NCBI GenBank assembly: GCA_013396755.1
Contig: VWZF01006076.1
Location: 62,001 to 126,000 of the forward strand
DNA length: 64,000 bases
DNA from: Sclerurus mexicanus
Taxonomy: Eukaryota > Chordata > Aves > Passeriformes > Furnariidae
Reading direction: 5' to 3'
Under the pieces are notes generated by a model that made no database searches, was not told the DNA's origin, and saw only the letters and a list, made by a program, of their open reading frames with translations. The translations under genes and the position numbers were made by a program. Below are positions 48,691-61,289 of this stretch, piece by piece (the stretch's first letter is position 1; every line of letters starts with the position of its first letter).

Positions 48691-50589
48691 GGAATTAATT
48701 GTTCTGGTGATTAAATGAGGCAGGTAAAAAATCCAAGAGGCTGACCTAATTGGGGGTGTGGAATATTTTCCATTTAGCAAAACTCTGTAAGATTGCAAAT
48801 ATTAATTTTATCATAATTTTAGAAGTTTGTTGGGTTTTTTTTAGTGCATTCTTCAGATAACCAACAGCCTCTGACTTGATAGAAGGACACAGAATCCAAA
48901 AGGAGTATCCTAACCTGAAAATACACCCTGCAACCAAAGAGCTCTTTCCCATCATCAGCAAAACCAATATGGCACAGCTAGCAGTGCTGTGGAGGCAACT
49001 TCAAAATAGAACTGCAGAACAAATGTTTTCAACATGCTGACTTGTTGAGACCAGCTCTAATGATTGTTTATATTCAGCTCACTTGTGTGAAGGTGCCCAG
49101 AGAAGGCCTGGTGGGCTGTTTATGCCCTTGCCATAATGGAGATTTCTTTTCATATAGTGGGAGCTAGAAAAGTGGAGAAAAAGAAAATAGTGGGGTTGGT
49201 AAAGCACCTAACCATTGCTCTACTGCGAGTTCTGTAGTCAAACATCAAAGCTCATGGATGTATTAACAGGGAGGCGAAGATCAAGCAGTGCTGGCAGAGC
49301 AAATAGTGTGGTGGCAGCTGCACACAAGCAGGCAGGCAGCTCCTCGCAAAGCTGTAATGTAAAAAGGAGAGAAATGCCCCTGCAACGACAGGAGGTTCAT
49401 TTGTCACTGTCCTGTAGCGTGACGTGGCTTTTAGCAGTGGCACGTTGTGCTTGCAGCTCTTCAAAATCATGTGCCTTGTCTAGCCTTAGATTTCCTCTCT
49501 CCATTCCTGTGCCCTCAGATCCCTGTTATGTTTGGCAAGTGGAATGATGGCCACGAGCTGGTGTATGCTGGGTTTCTGTGTACATTGTCTGGGCCCTAAA
49601 CCCTGTGCTTCACTTCACAGCAGCTGTCAGGCTTGTACACTGGAGAGACCCGCAGTGAACCCATGCACTCACTAAGGAGAAGGAGTGCTCCAGTGTCTGT
49701 GCAGGGTCCTGCCAGAATTCCAAGATAAACAGGGCGAATGGGTGGCCAGACAGCCTGGGCTGGCAGGATTCCTTGCTGAGCTGTAGCTTCCTGATGCTGG
49801 GATCTCCCAAACCTGCTGAGTGGAAAACTCTGTCAAAGGTGGAGCCAAAAAGACTAAGACTGGCCAGACACTGCAAATGAGTTTTTAAGGCCAAATTCTA
49901 TGACTTTGGAAGCATCATTATCTTTTCAAAGCTATTTGTTAGAGGAAGGAATTCACAGAAACCCAGGTGTTTATATGCAAACCAGTCTGTTCGAGGAAAT
50001 CAACAGGAAATAAAAGACTTGTTTTCCTTCTGACCCCATTCTTCTATGCTGGCATGATTGCTTGGAAGGGCTTCAGAGTGCTTAGGTCTCACTTGCTACA
50101 AAAGCTAGCACGGTTGCCATATAATTAAACAGAAGTGCAGCAAAAATGTTGCCAAATTACCTTGAGATCATTTGGTTTAGTAGGGAGGGAGCAGAGAAAA
50201 ACCTTCGTAAAGCAGCCACTTTAGCAGGGGCGAGAACTGTGGGAAGGCACAGAAAAGGAATGAAACTGTCATTATTAACCTAATGCTTGCATGGCTGGAA
50301 GATTGCAGGGTTTTTTCTATAACAATTCCAACTGCTGTCTTTATTTACACAGTCTTAATTTTTTTATACCTCTTGTTATGTTGTTATGTTCTGTTTTATA
50401 AAGACACATATGAGGCTCCCAGCAGCATTAGCTCAGGGACTGGCTTTTTATATTTCCCATATGCAGTTGTAGACTGCCATGGAAACAATTCCTGGTCCGA
50501 TTGCAGACTTCTTTTTTTTTTTAAAGTAACTTTTTTAGTTATTTTTATTTTTAAATATTTTGATGTGTGGGAGAAATTTTTATAAAAAG
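48691..50589. other. Unique non-coding sequence, no gene seen
   Basis: No recognisable exon, repeat or RNA was found. The sequence grows AT-rich and repeat-free towards 50.3-50.6 kb as it approaches the CpG-retaining block. Confidence 0.45.
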
Positions 50590-51490
50590 TAGCAGCACTT
50601 GACTTTCGGTATGCGGTTTTAATGAAATTGCGGAAACAATATATGCTACAGAACTAACAAACTATATTATTAAAGTAATAAAAGTGAAAGAAACAATTTA
50701 TTGAGGACAAAACAGAGGGAAGAGAGCAGAAAGATAGTTAATGAAAGGCAAGTAAGGGTTTGGCAGCCCTCTACAGGGCAGAGCGGAGCTGGCAAAAGTC
50801 CAGCCGGAATATGTTTCCTAATTAACTTTAATTCTCCACTTTTAAATTCAGCCGGGATTGCGATATTGCCCCTTGTCATGTGCGCTTCCCTTGCCGAACT
50901 CCTCTCCTCATCGAGCAGGGATTTTACACTGAGCGGCAAGCGCGTAAATAAATAAATAAAACCAATCGCCACGAACCATTTGAGTTCTCAGGACTCCAGG
51001 ATATGCTTTTAATGCCCCTCTCGGAGCTCGGCGTTCAGCTGCGGGGACTTCATTAACACGCTCATTAGCGCTATCTGATTCAGTGCTGCAGCCTCTCCCT
51101 GGGAGCTGCGAGCAGCAGCTGGGGGAGCGGATCAGCCTGAGCTAACGCATATGTTAATAACACTAATGCTGGAGCATTTGGTGTTGCTGAAAGGGAGAGG
51201 CAGTAAAATATCTGTGCTGTCTCTTGCTACGCTTAAAAAGAAAAGGGGGAAAAAAAAAAAGACCAACGCAACATAAAATAAAGCTATCTGCTCGGAATGT
51301 TTATAGTCAGTATTTATAGATTAGTGCAGTAAGTTGGAAAATCAAATACTACCGTGCACACATGAAGACCCATTTAATGAATTATTCAGGAAGATCTATT
51401 GTAAAGTGCTCCACTGACAAGGAAAGCAAACTAACGTTTCGGCAAGTTGAACTGAATCCGCCACCCCTGACCTGCCAGCCTCGCAGGCAG
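50590..51490. promoter_or_regulatory. Candidate enhancer block: CpG-retaining and TAAT-rich
   Basis: This is the most enhancer-like stretch in the window. It mixes TAAT homeodomain cores, such as CTCATTAGCG at 51060-51069, GTTAATAACACTAATG at 51153-51168 and TTTAATGAATTATT at 51373-51386, with many retained CpG. I count about 21 in 50790-51150, despite moderate G+C. It has a (TAAA)4 run at 50945-50960 and a CCAAT at 50962-50966. CpG normally decays in methylated vertebrate DNA, so retention suggests hypomethylation or selection. It contains no recognised transposable element. The target gene is unknown. Confidence 0.4.
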
Positions 51491-53000
51491 CATCAATAGA
51501 CTTTTCGCTGGAGTGAACTCGGTTTTACATCTGCTCTCGGGGCGTGCTGGTGGTGGCCAGAAGAAGGTGCAGCTGCATCTTGGGGTTGCGGGTGAGCCAG
51601 GATGCTCCACTCCAAAACACACCTGCTCCGTGTTTGTAGGTATGAAAAATATTTGGTGCATTTGCTGTGCTGAAGGAAACGACCAAAATCATCAGGAAAA
51701 GCAATCTGATCGTATTTCCAGCAGCGCTGTAGGCTTTCCAGATTTGCCATTCTGTGTTGGCCCATTTTCAGCATTTCCACCATGAAAGGTGAAACTGGGA
51801 TCTGAGGTGATAATTTCTTTGAAACTTTCACCTGCTAGGCTTCTTCGCTTGTGTCCTTTTCCCGTGGCATTAGAAGGTCCACATGTGGGTCAGTGACTGG
51901 TGTCTGGTGGGTGTCAGGAGAGTTTCTCTGCTCCTGTTTCCTGCCAGTGTCACAGTAGCAAATTGTGCCTTTGGACAGCGTGGAAGAGCTCTTCCCACAG
52001 TAAATGCTTATGAAGAGGACAGGATTAACCGTGTTGAATACTTTAAAAAGGTGTGCTGACTTTGAATAAAAATATTTTGTACATGCCACCTTGTAAATGT
52101 AACTTAATTTTGGTGTGAAAGATGGTTTCAGTGCCTCTGGTCACTCACCAGAGCTCAGATACAGTGTAATGGGCACCTCTCCACTCATAAATAAATATTA
52201 ATTTTGCATGAACTCCTTAAAGCTAAAATAGGTTTTCACCCCCCTTTGCCTGATTGCAGTATTACCACCTGACTTCCCTTATTCACCAGGGATAAATCTT
52301 CACTTCTGGCCTTCAGTGTATGCTTGAACTCGTGAATTTTTCATGCTATTTGCTGTGGGTTTGTTTTCCTGCTCACGGTCTCTGTTAAATACTGATACAT
52401 TTTCAATTATTTTTTTAATCTGATAAAGCTTTCAGCTAATTTTGTTTGAGCTAATAAGCAATTCACTCTTCCAAACTGTGTTTTCAGATCTTTTATCTGG
52501 AATCCCAATCTTCATTGCAAATGCTGCTTTCTGCTCACCCGCCGAGGCTTCGCACACCAAGATGATACACAGCACACTTGAGTGATTCCATGATTGTAGA
52601 CTTGAAAAGTGTTTGGTCCAGCACTGGGCAATTTTTCCCCCTTCCATATCTTTATATTTCACATTTGAGTGTATCATTGTTCTGTATTGCTATTACAGTG
52701 GTACTGTGTACCCTCAGAGTCTTTTATGGCTGTAAATGAAAGGTGCCCTTCAAGTTGGGGTATGGTGACAAAAATCTGAGATACTCTGTAGAGCTGCAGG
52801 ATGTGAGAAGGACTGGAATGAGCTCCTTCCTTCTAATAAATTCATCCCTGGTCAGAGCATCATTTTAGTTAACCTGTCAGGAGAAGGCTTAGCCAGTGGC
52901 AACCCTGACTGAGTCAACAAATTCCCCAGTGATATGGATATGTTTTTACTGGCAGGGGGTGAATGAGTTGTGTTCAATGAAAATCATGGCAGCTTTCGTA
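51491..53000. other. Unique non-coding sequence, no gene seen
   Basis: CpG remain fairly frequent up to about 51.6 kb and then fall to background. No exon or mobile element was recognised. Confidence 0.45.
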
Positions 53001-53047
53001 TTTATTTTATGATCTTCCTTTATGATCTTTTATTTTATGATCTTCCT
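53001..53047. repeat. Two-copy direct repeat, period 28
   Basis: TTTATTTTATGATCTTCCT occurs at 53001-53019 and 53029-53047. A partial third element, TTTATGATCT, lies between them, which points to stepwise local duplication. Confidence 0.85.
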
Positions 53048-55686
53048 CACTGGTCTTACATGGGCAACTTTCCTCGTGCCATAACTGCAGCAAGCCCAGT
53101 TTGTGTGCCGCACGGGTGGGATCTCTGTCTTACAAGAGGTAGATAGTTTTAATTTCCTTTTCTGGCCTCTGTAATTACCAAGTTAAAGTAAGAGCCAGGA
53201 CCCCCTCCTCTGCCCCTGGATTACTGGCCTTTGCTATTGGGAGGACCTGTAGAGGGGTCAGGGTGGCAAAGCTGGGTGCAGGCACTGCTTATCCATCAGA
53301 ACGTCCCTGCAGTGCCTGCTCGAGCCGTGTGCCCCACTGGCCAGGATGGGATTGGTTCCCTGCCCCATCCCACACACACATCTCTGCTGTTAAACCCAGC
53401 GTCACGGTAGCATGTCATGAATTACCTGCTGCTTCTGACACCTTGGGGACCCTGCGTACAAAGTATCATCACGGAGCCAATTTTTACTGTTGAACCAAAT
53501 CCCTTAGAAACTACTTTCTAATGGAAATGATAATGAAACTTTAATTATAACTGTGCTACTTGGTTCCCTGAACGTACACATCCCAGTAGATGTTTTCTGC
53601 TAAGATAGTGACATCTTTCAAGCTAATTTCCAAGCGTATTAAAAAAAAAAAAAAAAGGACGCCATTACCTGCGATGTTACAACTCTGTTGGTATTTTTTC
53701 TGGGTTCATCAAAACTTCATTGGCATTAATCAGAGATGTGACCAGAGAGTAATATAGCTCCTTGGGTTATAGACTCAACAGAAATATTTGCATGAGCCAG
53801 AAACGTATTTTTTGACGAAGTTTTAGATTTTTATGATTTGTAAAGAATCTTTCAGTACAGCAGAAAGCTTGTACAGATCATTGTTTGGGCAGTGTGCAAT
53901 ACAGGTTTTATTCAGGTGATTAAGCACGTTGTTCCCATGTGACTAGTAAGGGAAAAATATGGTGTAGTCTTTCCTCACTTATATCTGTATCAATATGCTA
54001 TGCAATAATTTTGCAAAAAGGGCTTCTAAACATATTTTTAAAAGATGAGCCATTCCATTAGCTTCAGTTGCAGACTCTGTGGGTAGGACTAGCCATTATT
54101 GCAATCCAGAAACGTGCAGGTGGAACTAGATCACATTAACCTGTTTATGAGTGAGATTGTTTGTAGATCAACTAAAAGCACCCAGATCTTTTCTGCATGA
54201 GAAACTGTGCTGTTTAATGGTTTATGGATTGAATGCAGATCATTGTGTGTCTCCAGTGAGAAATAAGGCAGGATTATTTGAGGTGTTGGAATCTGATTCT
54301 TCCTGGCACAAATGGCTTGTGCTGGGTGGGATGTTTCCCTGTGCCACCTTCTCCTTGGTGGTTTGGCATATGGAAGGGTTGTGTGCATGGAGGCAAGAGC
54401 TGGCAGAGACATAAACAGGTCTTGGAAAGGATTCATCTCTTCAGCCTCAGCACTTTGGGGTGTAACCAACTCATGTAACACCACCAGCAGCTTTCAGACA
54501 GACACCTCTGTGCTGGTGCTGGGATGTGAACCAGCAGGTTAGCCCAAGGCACTGTCTGCTCTCACTGTGTCCGAGTTCAGGCTTTAGAACCCAAGCCTTT
54601 GTCCTTTTCTAAGTAGACTTGAAAAAGAATAATAATAATAATGAAAAAAGGTGCAATCTTTCTGATACTACTAGCTAAGAGGGACAGGGGAGGCCTTTGC
54701 AGCATTACAACACTGGGAAGTTAGGAGAGATTTTTCACTGTTGATTTTAGAAAATGGGAAGAAAAAAGGCAACCAATCCAGTGCAGGACAGTGTAAGAAA
54801 GGACAATGTTCTTAGTTTAGAATAGCCCCAGAAAGCAATTACTCTTCTTGTGGGAAGTGCAGGATTCCTGGGTACTTCTTAAGCCTGTCCTGCAGGTACA
54901 AATGTGCCTTTTAAAGTTTAACCTGCTCTGTGAATCCTTCTGGGAACTCCTTCTTCTCTCCTTGGCTTTGTTGCTGTATCTCCAGCTTGTCTGTGTGAGA
55001 GATGCCAGATTGCAGTAAAGAAAAGTTGACATTACAACTTGGAATAAAGCCTTCTTCCCTGTGCGACGCAAGGGGCTTGCTTTTTTAGAGATAAGGTTAG
55101 CACCTCTGGCTCCAGCAGTACCCTTGAGTTAATGATTATCATATCCCAGATGCAGAACTAGGGGAATGAGGATGGTGCCGGTAAAGGGAAGATACTGGAC
55201 GGATGTGCTGCCTTTGACATGACAGAATATATCAGCTGTGAGCTGAGGGCTGGATCTGTTATTTAGTGCCCACAGTAACCTCAGTGTTACTTTGAGTGCT
55301 TTCCCTCTGCTTTCATTTCAGCTTTGTATTCCAGCCATTAATTCATATAAAATGCTGGGATTGGGAAAAGCAAGGGAATATAATTCTGCCCAAATACCAC
55401 ACTAGGAGGTCAGGTCTTTGCTCCTTACTGCTGAGCAAAGTGGCAGAGGAGTTAACAAATGAGCTGTGGGACAAGGGAGATTAAGTGTTTCCAGGTGTGT
55501 ATTGCCTGTTCTGTGAGTACCAAATCCAGCCTGTGAACAGTCCAACCTTTCTGTATTAGGGGAGGGGGGAAAGAAAGAAAAAAAAAAGTGAAAGAAAAAA
55601 CCTGTGTGTGCTGCTCAGGAGAATATCTTAATATCTGGAATAGCCAACTAGTGTAGATCATGTTCCTCATCATCCTAAATCAGCAC
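53048..55686. other. Unique non-coding sequence with minor simple repeats
   Basis: No gene was recognised. An A16 run lies at 53641-53656, (AAT)5 at 54628-54642 and a purine-rich GA/A tract at 55561-55600. The A16 run has no identifiable retroposed gene to its left. Confidence 0.5.
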
Positions 55687-55727
55687 TTTGGTTAATGATT
55701 AATTGATGAATCATTAATTTGGTTAAT
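55687..55727. repeat. TAAT-rich dyad flanked by direct repeats
   Basis: TAATGATT (55693-55700) and its reverse complement AATCATTA (55709-55716) form a perfect inverted repeat with an 8-base centre. The 10-mer TTTGGTTAAT occurs directly at 55687-55696 and 55718-55727. The cluster gives several homeodomain-type binding cores in 40 bases. Confidence 0.75.
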
Positions 55728-57589
55728 TGGTGGCAACACAAAGCGGCTGCATGAAATTGGTACAGCAGGTTGCTGCACAGAGGCTGCATGAACATCATGG
55801 TTGGAACTACTTAAATCATTTCACTTTGCAGTGGTGCATCTTCTTGTGGTCTCAGAGTCCCTGGTCTGCTCTCTGTCTGTCATCCAGTGTCCCCCTACAG
55901 CTCCAGGAGGGCTTTTCTCCATAAAGAGCACTCAAGGGTAGCACTGTGGCCTCGCTCCTCACTGCCCCAGGCCTGGAAACAGGCAGCTGTCTCCCCTCAG
56001 TGCATCTCATTTGCACAGGCAAGATAAAAGTCTACGTACTGTCCTTTAAGACAGAAAAAATTACCTCCGTGCCTGACAGTCCATGCACAATGGATTTAAT
56101 GTCTGCACCAACTCAGGAGCATGGGATTTTATCATCTCTGTTGTTCCACTGCGCGCAGGGAGATCGTTGTGCAAAGACCAGGAGCCTGGGGAGAAGGGCC
56201 AGCGCAGGCTCACGCTGGAGCGTGGGGAAATGTATGCACAGCTGCCTTCTCGCATTGCTTGTGCAAAGCCAAGCTGGGAGGGAAATGATGCCTAAACAAT
56301 CTCAGGTCCAGAAAGGAGAGACACTAAATCAGAGGGGAGATCAGAAAGGTGCACATTCCCCCTGCCTGCACGTGGGGAGTTGAGCACAGCACAGCATGTC
56401 CCAGCACGGTGTGCACCCAGGGCAGTGTGTACGGGAATGCGGGGATGGATGGGGACCCTGCAGAGGCTGGAGCTCTCCCAGGAGAATCAGTGACCAGCTC
56501 CGTGAGCTTTCAGGGCCCTTGATCCTCCCATGCCACATCTTGTGGGAACAGCCCTTCACCCATGGGGTGGTGACACGTTGCAGTGGGGGTGTCCCTGTGA
56601 AACGCAGTCCTTGGTAGGGAGCCTGTCCTTGGCTCCACCACCACACAGGCTTCCCTCTGGGGACAGAGACTGAACCCGAATGAAAGTGCTTTGTTATTTT
56701 ATATATATTGGAGGATTTCTCGTTTAATAATTTTGTCCTTAACATGGTACTGTTCATCTCTATTCCTGATCTCTGGATTTCAAATGAACATGCCCTACAG
56801 AGCACAAATTTACATGGAAATCCTTACAAATGTGGGGGAAAGTGCACATTGTGTCTGCAGTTTGATTTTCTACTCCAGAAACTTCCTTCAAACATAAATG
56901 TGTACAATTCCAGTGAAAAAATTATTACTGTGACACATGAATTTTGTTTTACATTAGACTCTAAGGCCCAAGCTTTAGAATCAAGTCAGCCCAAGGTCTT
57001 TAAGGTCTCAGTACCTAATGTTAATGAGCCTAAATCCACCTTTACAGATTTGCCCCTCCAAACTTCCCCCCTCTGCCCCTGTCCTGCCCCACATGCAGGC
57101 ACCAGCAGTTGAAATGCCCTGGCACCGGCATCCTCCCTCCTCTTCAGGGAACAGCCTGGAATACAGAAAATCCCTGCAAAACAAAGTGCACATCTTATTA
57201 TACAACCTCTAAATTGCAATTTAGAGAACAAACAGCTTCTTTTCTGGCTCCCTGAGGGTACTGTGAAGAGAGATATACTTTGTCTTACCAAGGTATCTAA
57301 TGTTATCTACAGAGTCCATATTTTCAATTGCTATGATAGTATGGGATTAACAGAGAAGAATTCCAACCTCTAGGTTAGGGAGGAAGCAGGGCAAACCACC
57401 CAGTTTTCCAGGGAGGCTCCACAGAGCCCATAGGAGCTGATTTCAGAAGTAGTGTGAAAGTGAAATCTGATGAACTGGAAGGACAACCAGATTACAACAC
57501 AGGCAGGACCAAGATTTTGAATTGAAAATGTGCATCGGTGCACAAACAGGTAAAAATAACTGAAGCCTCTTCATTTGAGGGCTAGCAGA
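55728..57589. other. Unique non-coding sequence, no gene seen
   Basis: Open frames of 145-154 codons at 55946-56383 (plus) and 56341-56805 (minus) overlap without a known domain. This part is GC-richer, which lengthens chance open frames. Confidence 0.4.
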
Positions 57590-57950
57590 GGAATATCCTT
57601 CTAAGGTATGCTTTTATAAGCATTAAACAGTTTTTGGCGCTCATAATAATCACAAGGTCCAAAAAAATGGAGGTAGAAAATTGCCTTTTTCTGGGAAAGA
57701 GCGCTGTTAATATTGAAATCGTTTAAGCAGCCAAACTGTGTGAAGGGCATCTTTATTCCCCTTTGGCACATCATGACTTCTCTTCGATCAATGCAAGCTA
57801 CATCTCCACGGTTTTCTTTGTCTAAACCAGCTTTGATCAACTCAATTGCACAAATTTCTTCAGGCTGCCTCTGTAGTAACGATGTGTGCACTATGCTGGT
57901 TGCTGGTGACCTGTCCTTATCCATATGACCTTTATGATGAAAAAATAAGA
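57590..57950 (-). other. Unrecognised 107-codon open frame in repeat-free sequence
   Basis: On the minus strand 57924-57601 is open from an ATG to TAG. The 107 residues have a balanced composition and contain LLQRQPEEICAIELIKAGLD and PFTQFGCLNDFNINSALSQ. I recognise no family, signal peptide or membrane segment. A length near 100 codons is expected by chance many times in 64 kb. A plus-strand frame of 71 codons overlaps it. The DNA itself is AT-rich and repeat-free, so it may be a non-coding element or an old pseudogene. A weak acceptor-like tract (TTATTTTTTCATCATAAAG) precedes the ATG on the minus strand. Confidence 0.15.
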
Positions 57951-58599
57951 TCTAGAAATGAGATTTCTGGATGAAGAAATGACATTTAGATCTCAGTGGA
58001 TCAGCAAAAGGATGTGGTTGTGAATTGCTGCCTGGCTCTAGAGCCTCTGGGTTTATTCCAGCCAGTGGCATGGAGTACCCATGGGTAGCCACTGGAAAAA
58101 TGTGGGAACTTCATCCATAAACAAAGGACTGATGGTTAATGGAAATGCTTCCTGTGGTTGTGGGCTGAGCAGGCTGGGTCCAGCCAGGTTTGGCAGCCCA
58201 GGGAGGGGAGGGGAAGTGTCAGAGGCTGGTGGTTTGTTGGGAGCAGCAAGTCCCTCCGGCACCAGGAAAGAGAGAGAACAGTCTGTAACAAGGGGACTGG
58301 AGGGGGATTCAACAGGCACAAAAACCCACCTGCTTTTAAAGAGTGAGTAGAGAGGAGGTTCAGCTGATAAAATACTTTGGGTTTTTAGTCCCCTGCTGGA
58401 GATTAATCTTGTAACTGGTGAGTCTTCACTTCTCTCCCTCGTTATTCTTCCCAATGGGAGCAGGTTGCCTGGTGGATGGGAGGCTGAGCCTTTCCCTTCA
58501 ACCTGCCCCAGGCGAGGCAGAGAAAGAGCAGTCAAGGACACAGGAGACACCCAAAACTCTGGCATACGCCGAGAGTAAATCAGGGTGTTAAACAAAACC
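57951..58599. other. Unique non-coding sequence with a long chance open frame
   Basis: A 180-codon minus-strand frame at 58595-58053 is Pro, Ser and Leu rich and lacks a known domain. It has overlapping plus-strand frames and no CpG island or promoter, so I read it as a by-product of locally higher G+C. Confidence 0.45.
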
Positions 58600-59130
58600 T
58601 CTGCTCTCAGCTGGCTAATGTTTCAAAGGAAAACATTTCAAACGCTAAGAGAGATTGTGCAGTTAGCCGGTGATGCAATTACATGGCTGTAAGCTGTAGA
58701 AACTCTTTCAATGTGGCACATATTAAACCTTTCAGAGGTAGTGCTTTGATTTTTAATTTTACGCTGTTGGCAGGCAATCAGGGTCTTTAATAGTATGGGG
58801 GCCAGAGGGAAAATGTTTCAAAACAGCAAGGATCTTATCATAGTGTGCAATTAATGAATAATTATTAAAACCCAGAAATAGCTGGAAGAGCAGGCAAGAG
58901 CTGGCAATGCAATTCTCTGGTTTCAGGCCTATAATGAAATCTCAAGAGAGGGAAGTATGATATGCAGCTTTGTGCAATTAAAGCTTGGATTTTTTCCCTG
59001 TAGTTGAAAGATCAGTGATGTTGAAAAATATACCTGTCACTTGGGTTTGTTTTCAAGTCATTTAATTGTCATGGTAAAGCATTTAGCATATAGAAGTACG
59101 GAGACATTCTTCTGTAAATTATGGATTTTT
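58600..59130. promoter_or_regulatory. Candidate conserved regulatory block (AT-rich)
   Basis: A sharp change from GC-richer DNA on the left leads into an AT-rich, repeat-free block. It contains ATGTTTCAAA twice (58618-58627 and 58813-58822), a CAATTAATGAATAATTATT cluster at 58849-58867 and the perfect palindrome AATAATTATT at 58857-58866. It looks like an enhancer-type conserved element. Conservation is not shown. Confidence 0.3.
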
Positions 59131-61289
59131 GGGGTTCTTTCTTGTAAACAGTAAGATTTTGATTATTTTTTTAAAGATATTTGAAGTCTGCCAGCATAGT
59201 CTGAATGTGCTAACCATGGGTAAGGAATGCAGTGATGTTCTGTCATTGCTCTGACTGGTTTGTCCAGGAAGACAGCAGAGCTGAGAAGGAAAGATTTCGT
59301 GTGGACCTCCATGACTGATGCTCTCCCACAGGATAACGCTTTTTCTGTGATACTCAGGAAATTTTGGAACACCTGTGATATTTTTGTGTTTCCAATCGAT
59401 TTAAAGAAAAGGCAACAACAACAAAAAATATCCCTTGCATTCTCTCCTGAAGGCTTCTACAGTTTACCCGGGCATTTACCTGTTCCTCCTGTTTTCCCGT
59501 GTTCAGGCAGGGATTACTTTGTGCCTCGGGTCTGTATTGTACCTAGAACAGTGTGATTGTGTCTCAGTGAAATAAAGCATCGCACTGCCCTTGGTGTCAC
59601 TGCTGCAGAGTCCTACTTACACACATTTAAGTGCAAGACACACATTCATTTGGGGACAGGAGCAGTGACCAACCTGGTGCAATGTCCTGCTCCCCACAGC
59701 TCAAACTGTGTGTGAATTAAGAGGCAGGAACTGGTGTCTTAAAGGGCCTTGGTGCTCCACCAAGCCAGGGAGTACTGATACACATTGTGCTTAGCTTCAG
59801 CATGATGGAGAGCCCTTTAAATAATAAACTATCTTACAGCCTAACAAAAAATAACAAGAAATCTTAAACTCCTCGCCCAGGGGGATCTTTGGATGGAGCA
59901 ACAGTGACCTTCAGATTCAAGGCTTTCTTTTTCTTCCCTAAAGTACAGCTATGACTGTGTGTGACCACTGGTCTTGTTTTTCTAATCAAAAGTGAACTTA
60001 GAGTTTGCATTTTCACTTGAGAAGAATAGAATCTTCCTGCTTGGAAGTGGGAACAACTGTTATGATTTTAATGCTGCATAACAAATCTAATAGGTAAAGG
60101 TGTAACACTTGTGTTTTGTCACTGAAATCCATTAGGCTGTGGCACAGGAAGACTGGCTCTGTCATGAAGGTTTGAAGATGCATTTGCTTGAGCAGCCTCC
60201 ATGAGTACTGAGCCACATTTACTCACTGCTGTTCCATTATACATGAATTAAACACAGAGTTATTTACAGCTATCAGGCATTTCTACATGCAATATTAAGG
60301 GAGGTTTTTCCATTAGCTGTGAGATAGAGCAGCTTGAACTGCGTGTGTGTATGTGTGAGCGTGCATGTTTCTTGGCTGCTCATATCCCGCGTTCCTGTCC
60401 CTGGTGTCATCCTGTGGTATTGGCACACTGCAGGGGTGTAAGACGTGGCACCTTCTGTGCGGTTCCTGTGCTCTAGTGCATGACTGGTATTGACAAAAAC
60501 AGGCTGTGAACGCCTCGGAGCCGCGCTGAGAGGGGAAAAAACTCTCTTGGTTCCTTGGAAGGCTTTCTGGCTTGAGCACGCTTTTGCATATTTATTTAGA
60601 CACTTTGATTGTCACAGAGCATGGCAGCTCTAAAGAACTTCACTGGCTAGAAAGTGCTTCTTGAGAAACAATTAGATTTCCCAGACACATTACATTGGAA
60701 ACCAATGGCACACTGTCAGGGTGGACGCCAATTTGGCTGGTGGGGGCAAGTGAAACCCGGCATAAATGAGCAATGGCGTTTTCTTGAAGCTGTTTCTACG
60801 AGACAGAAGTCAATCTTCACCACTTCACCTTGCTTTTTTGTGCCGGTGTTTCGTTTTCTGGCCTCAGGTTTTTTTCCTGTTTAATTTCCTCCCAACCCTG
60901 ATGTCCCCTCATTGCTCCAGGGCGTTGGTAATGTGGTGTAGGTGTGTGCTGGCTTGTGTGAGAGGCTCCCCAGACCCCTGTCCTGGCTGGGACACAGAGA
61001 CTTCCCAAGAGAGGAGGGACCCTCGCTGAGCTTTGCCAGCCAATGGTGCAGGAGGCTGCTCTTCTGAATGGACAACTTCAGACATTAGAAAATGGTCCAC
61101 CTTTTCGGCAGAGGTTTTGCAGTGCCTGACCCCATTCCCAGGCAGGGCAGGTGGGTGCAGCAGCGTTCCAGCCAGTGCTGTGTGCCCATGAGTGCTCATG
61201 AAGAGCAGATCACTAATGTTCATTTGCTCATGAAACGCCTTCTGAAGGCAATAGGGTTTTTTGTGTCTTCTCCCTTTAAAGCATGGAGG
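59131..61289. other. Unique non-coding sequence, no gene seen
   Basis: No gene was recognised. A short GT-rich stretch lies at about 60341-60366, and a few extra CpG occur at 60.50-60.53 kb, too few for an island. Confidence 0.45.

Noticed and set aside
53641..53656. A16 run as the tail of a processed pseudogene
   Set aside because: No recognisable coding remnant lies upstream and no target duplication is apparent.
54480..54600. Possible third MIR-like segment
   Set aside because: Only a short GATGTGAACC-type stretch resembles the MIR consensus, and the block order does not follow.
58053..58595. 180-codon minus-strand open frame
   Set aside because: Pro/Ser/Leu-rich, no known domain, lies in GC-richer DNA where stops are rarer, and overlaps plus-strand frames. 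A frame of this size is plausible by chance in 64 kb.
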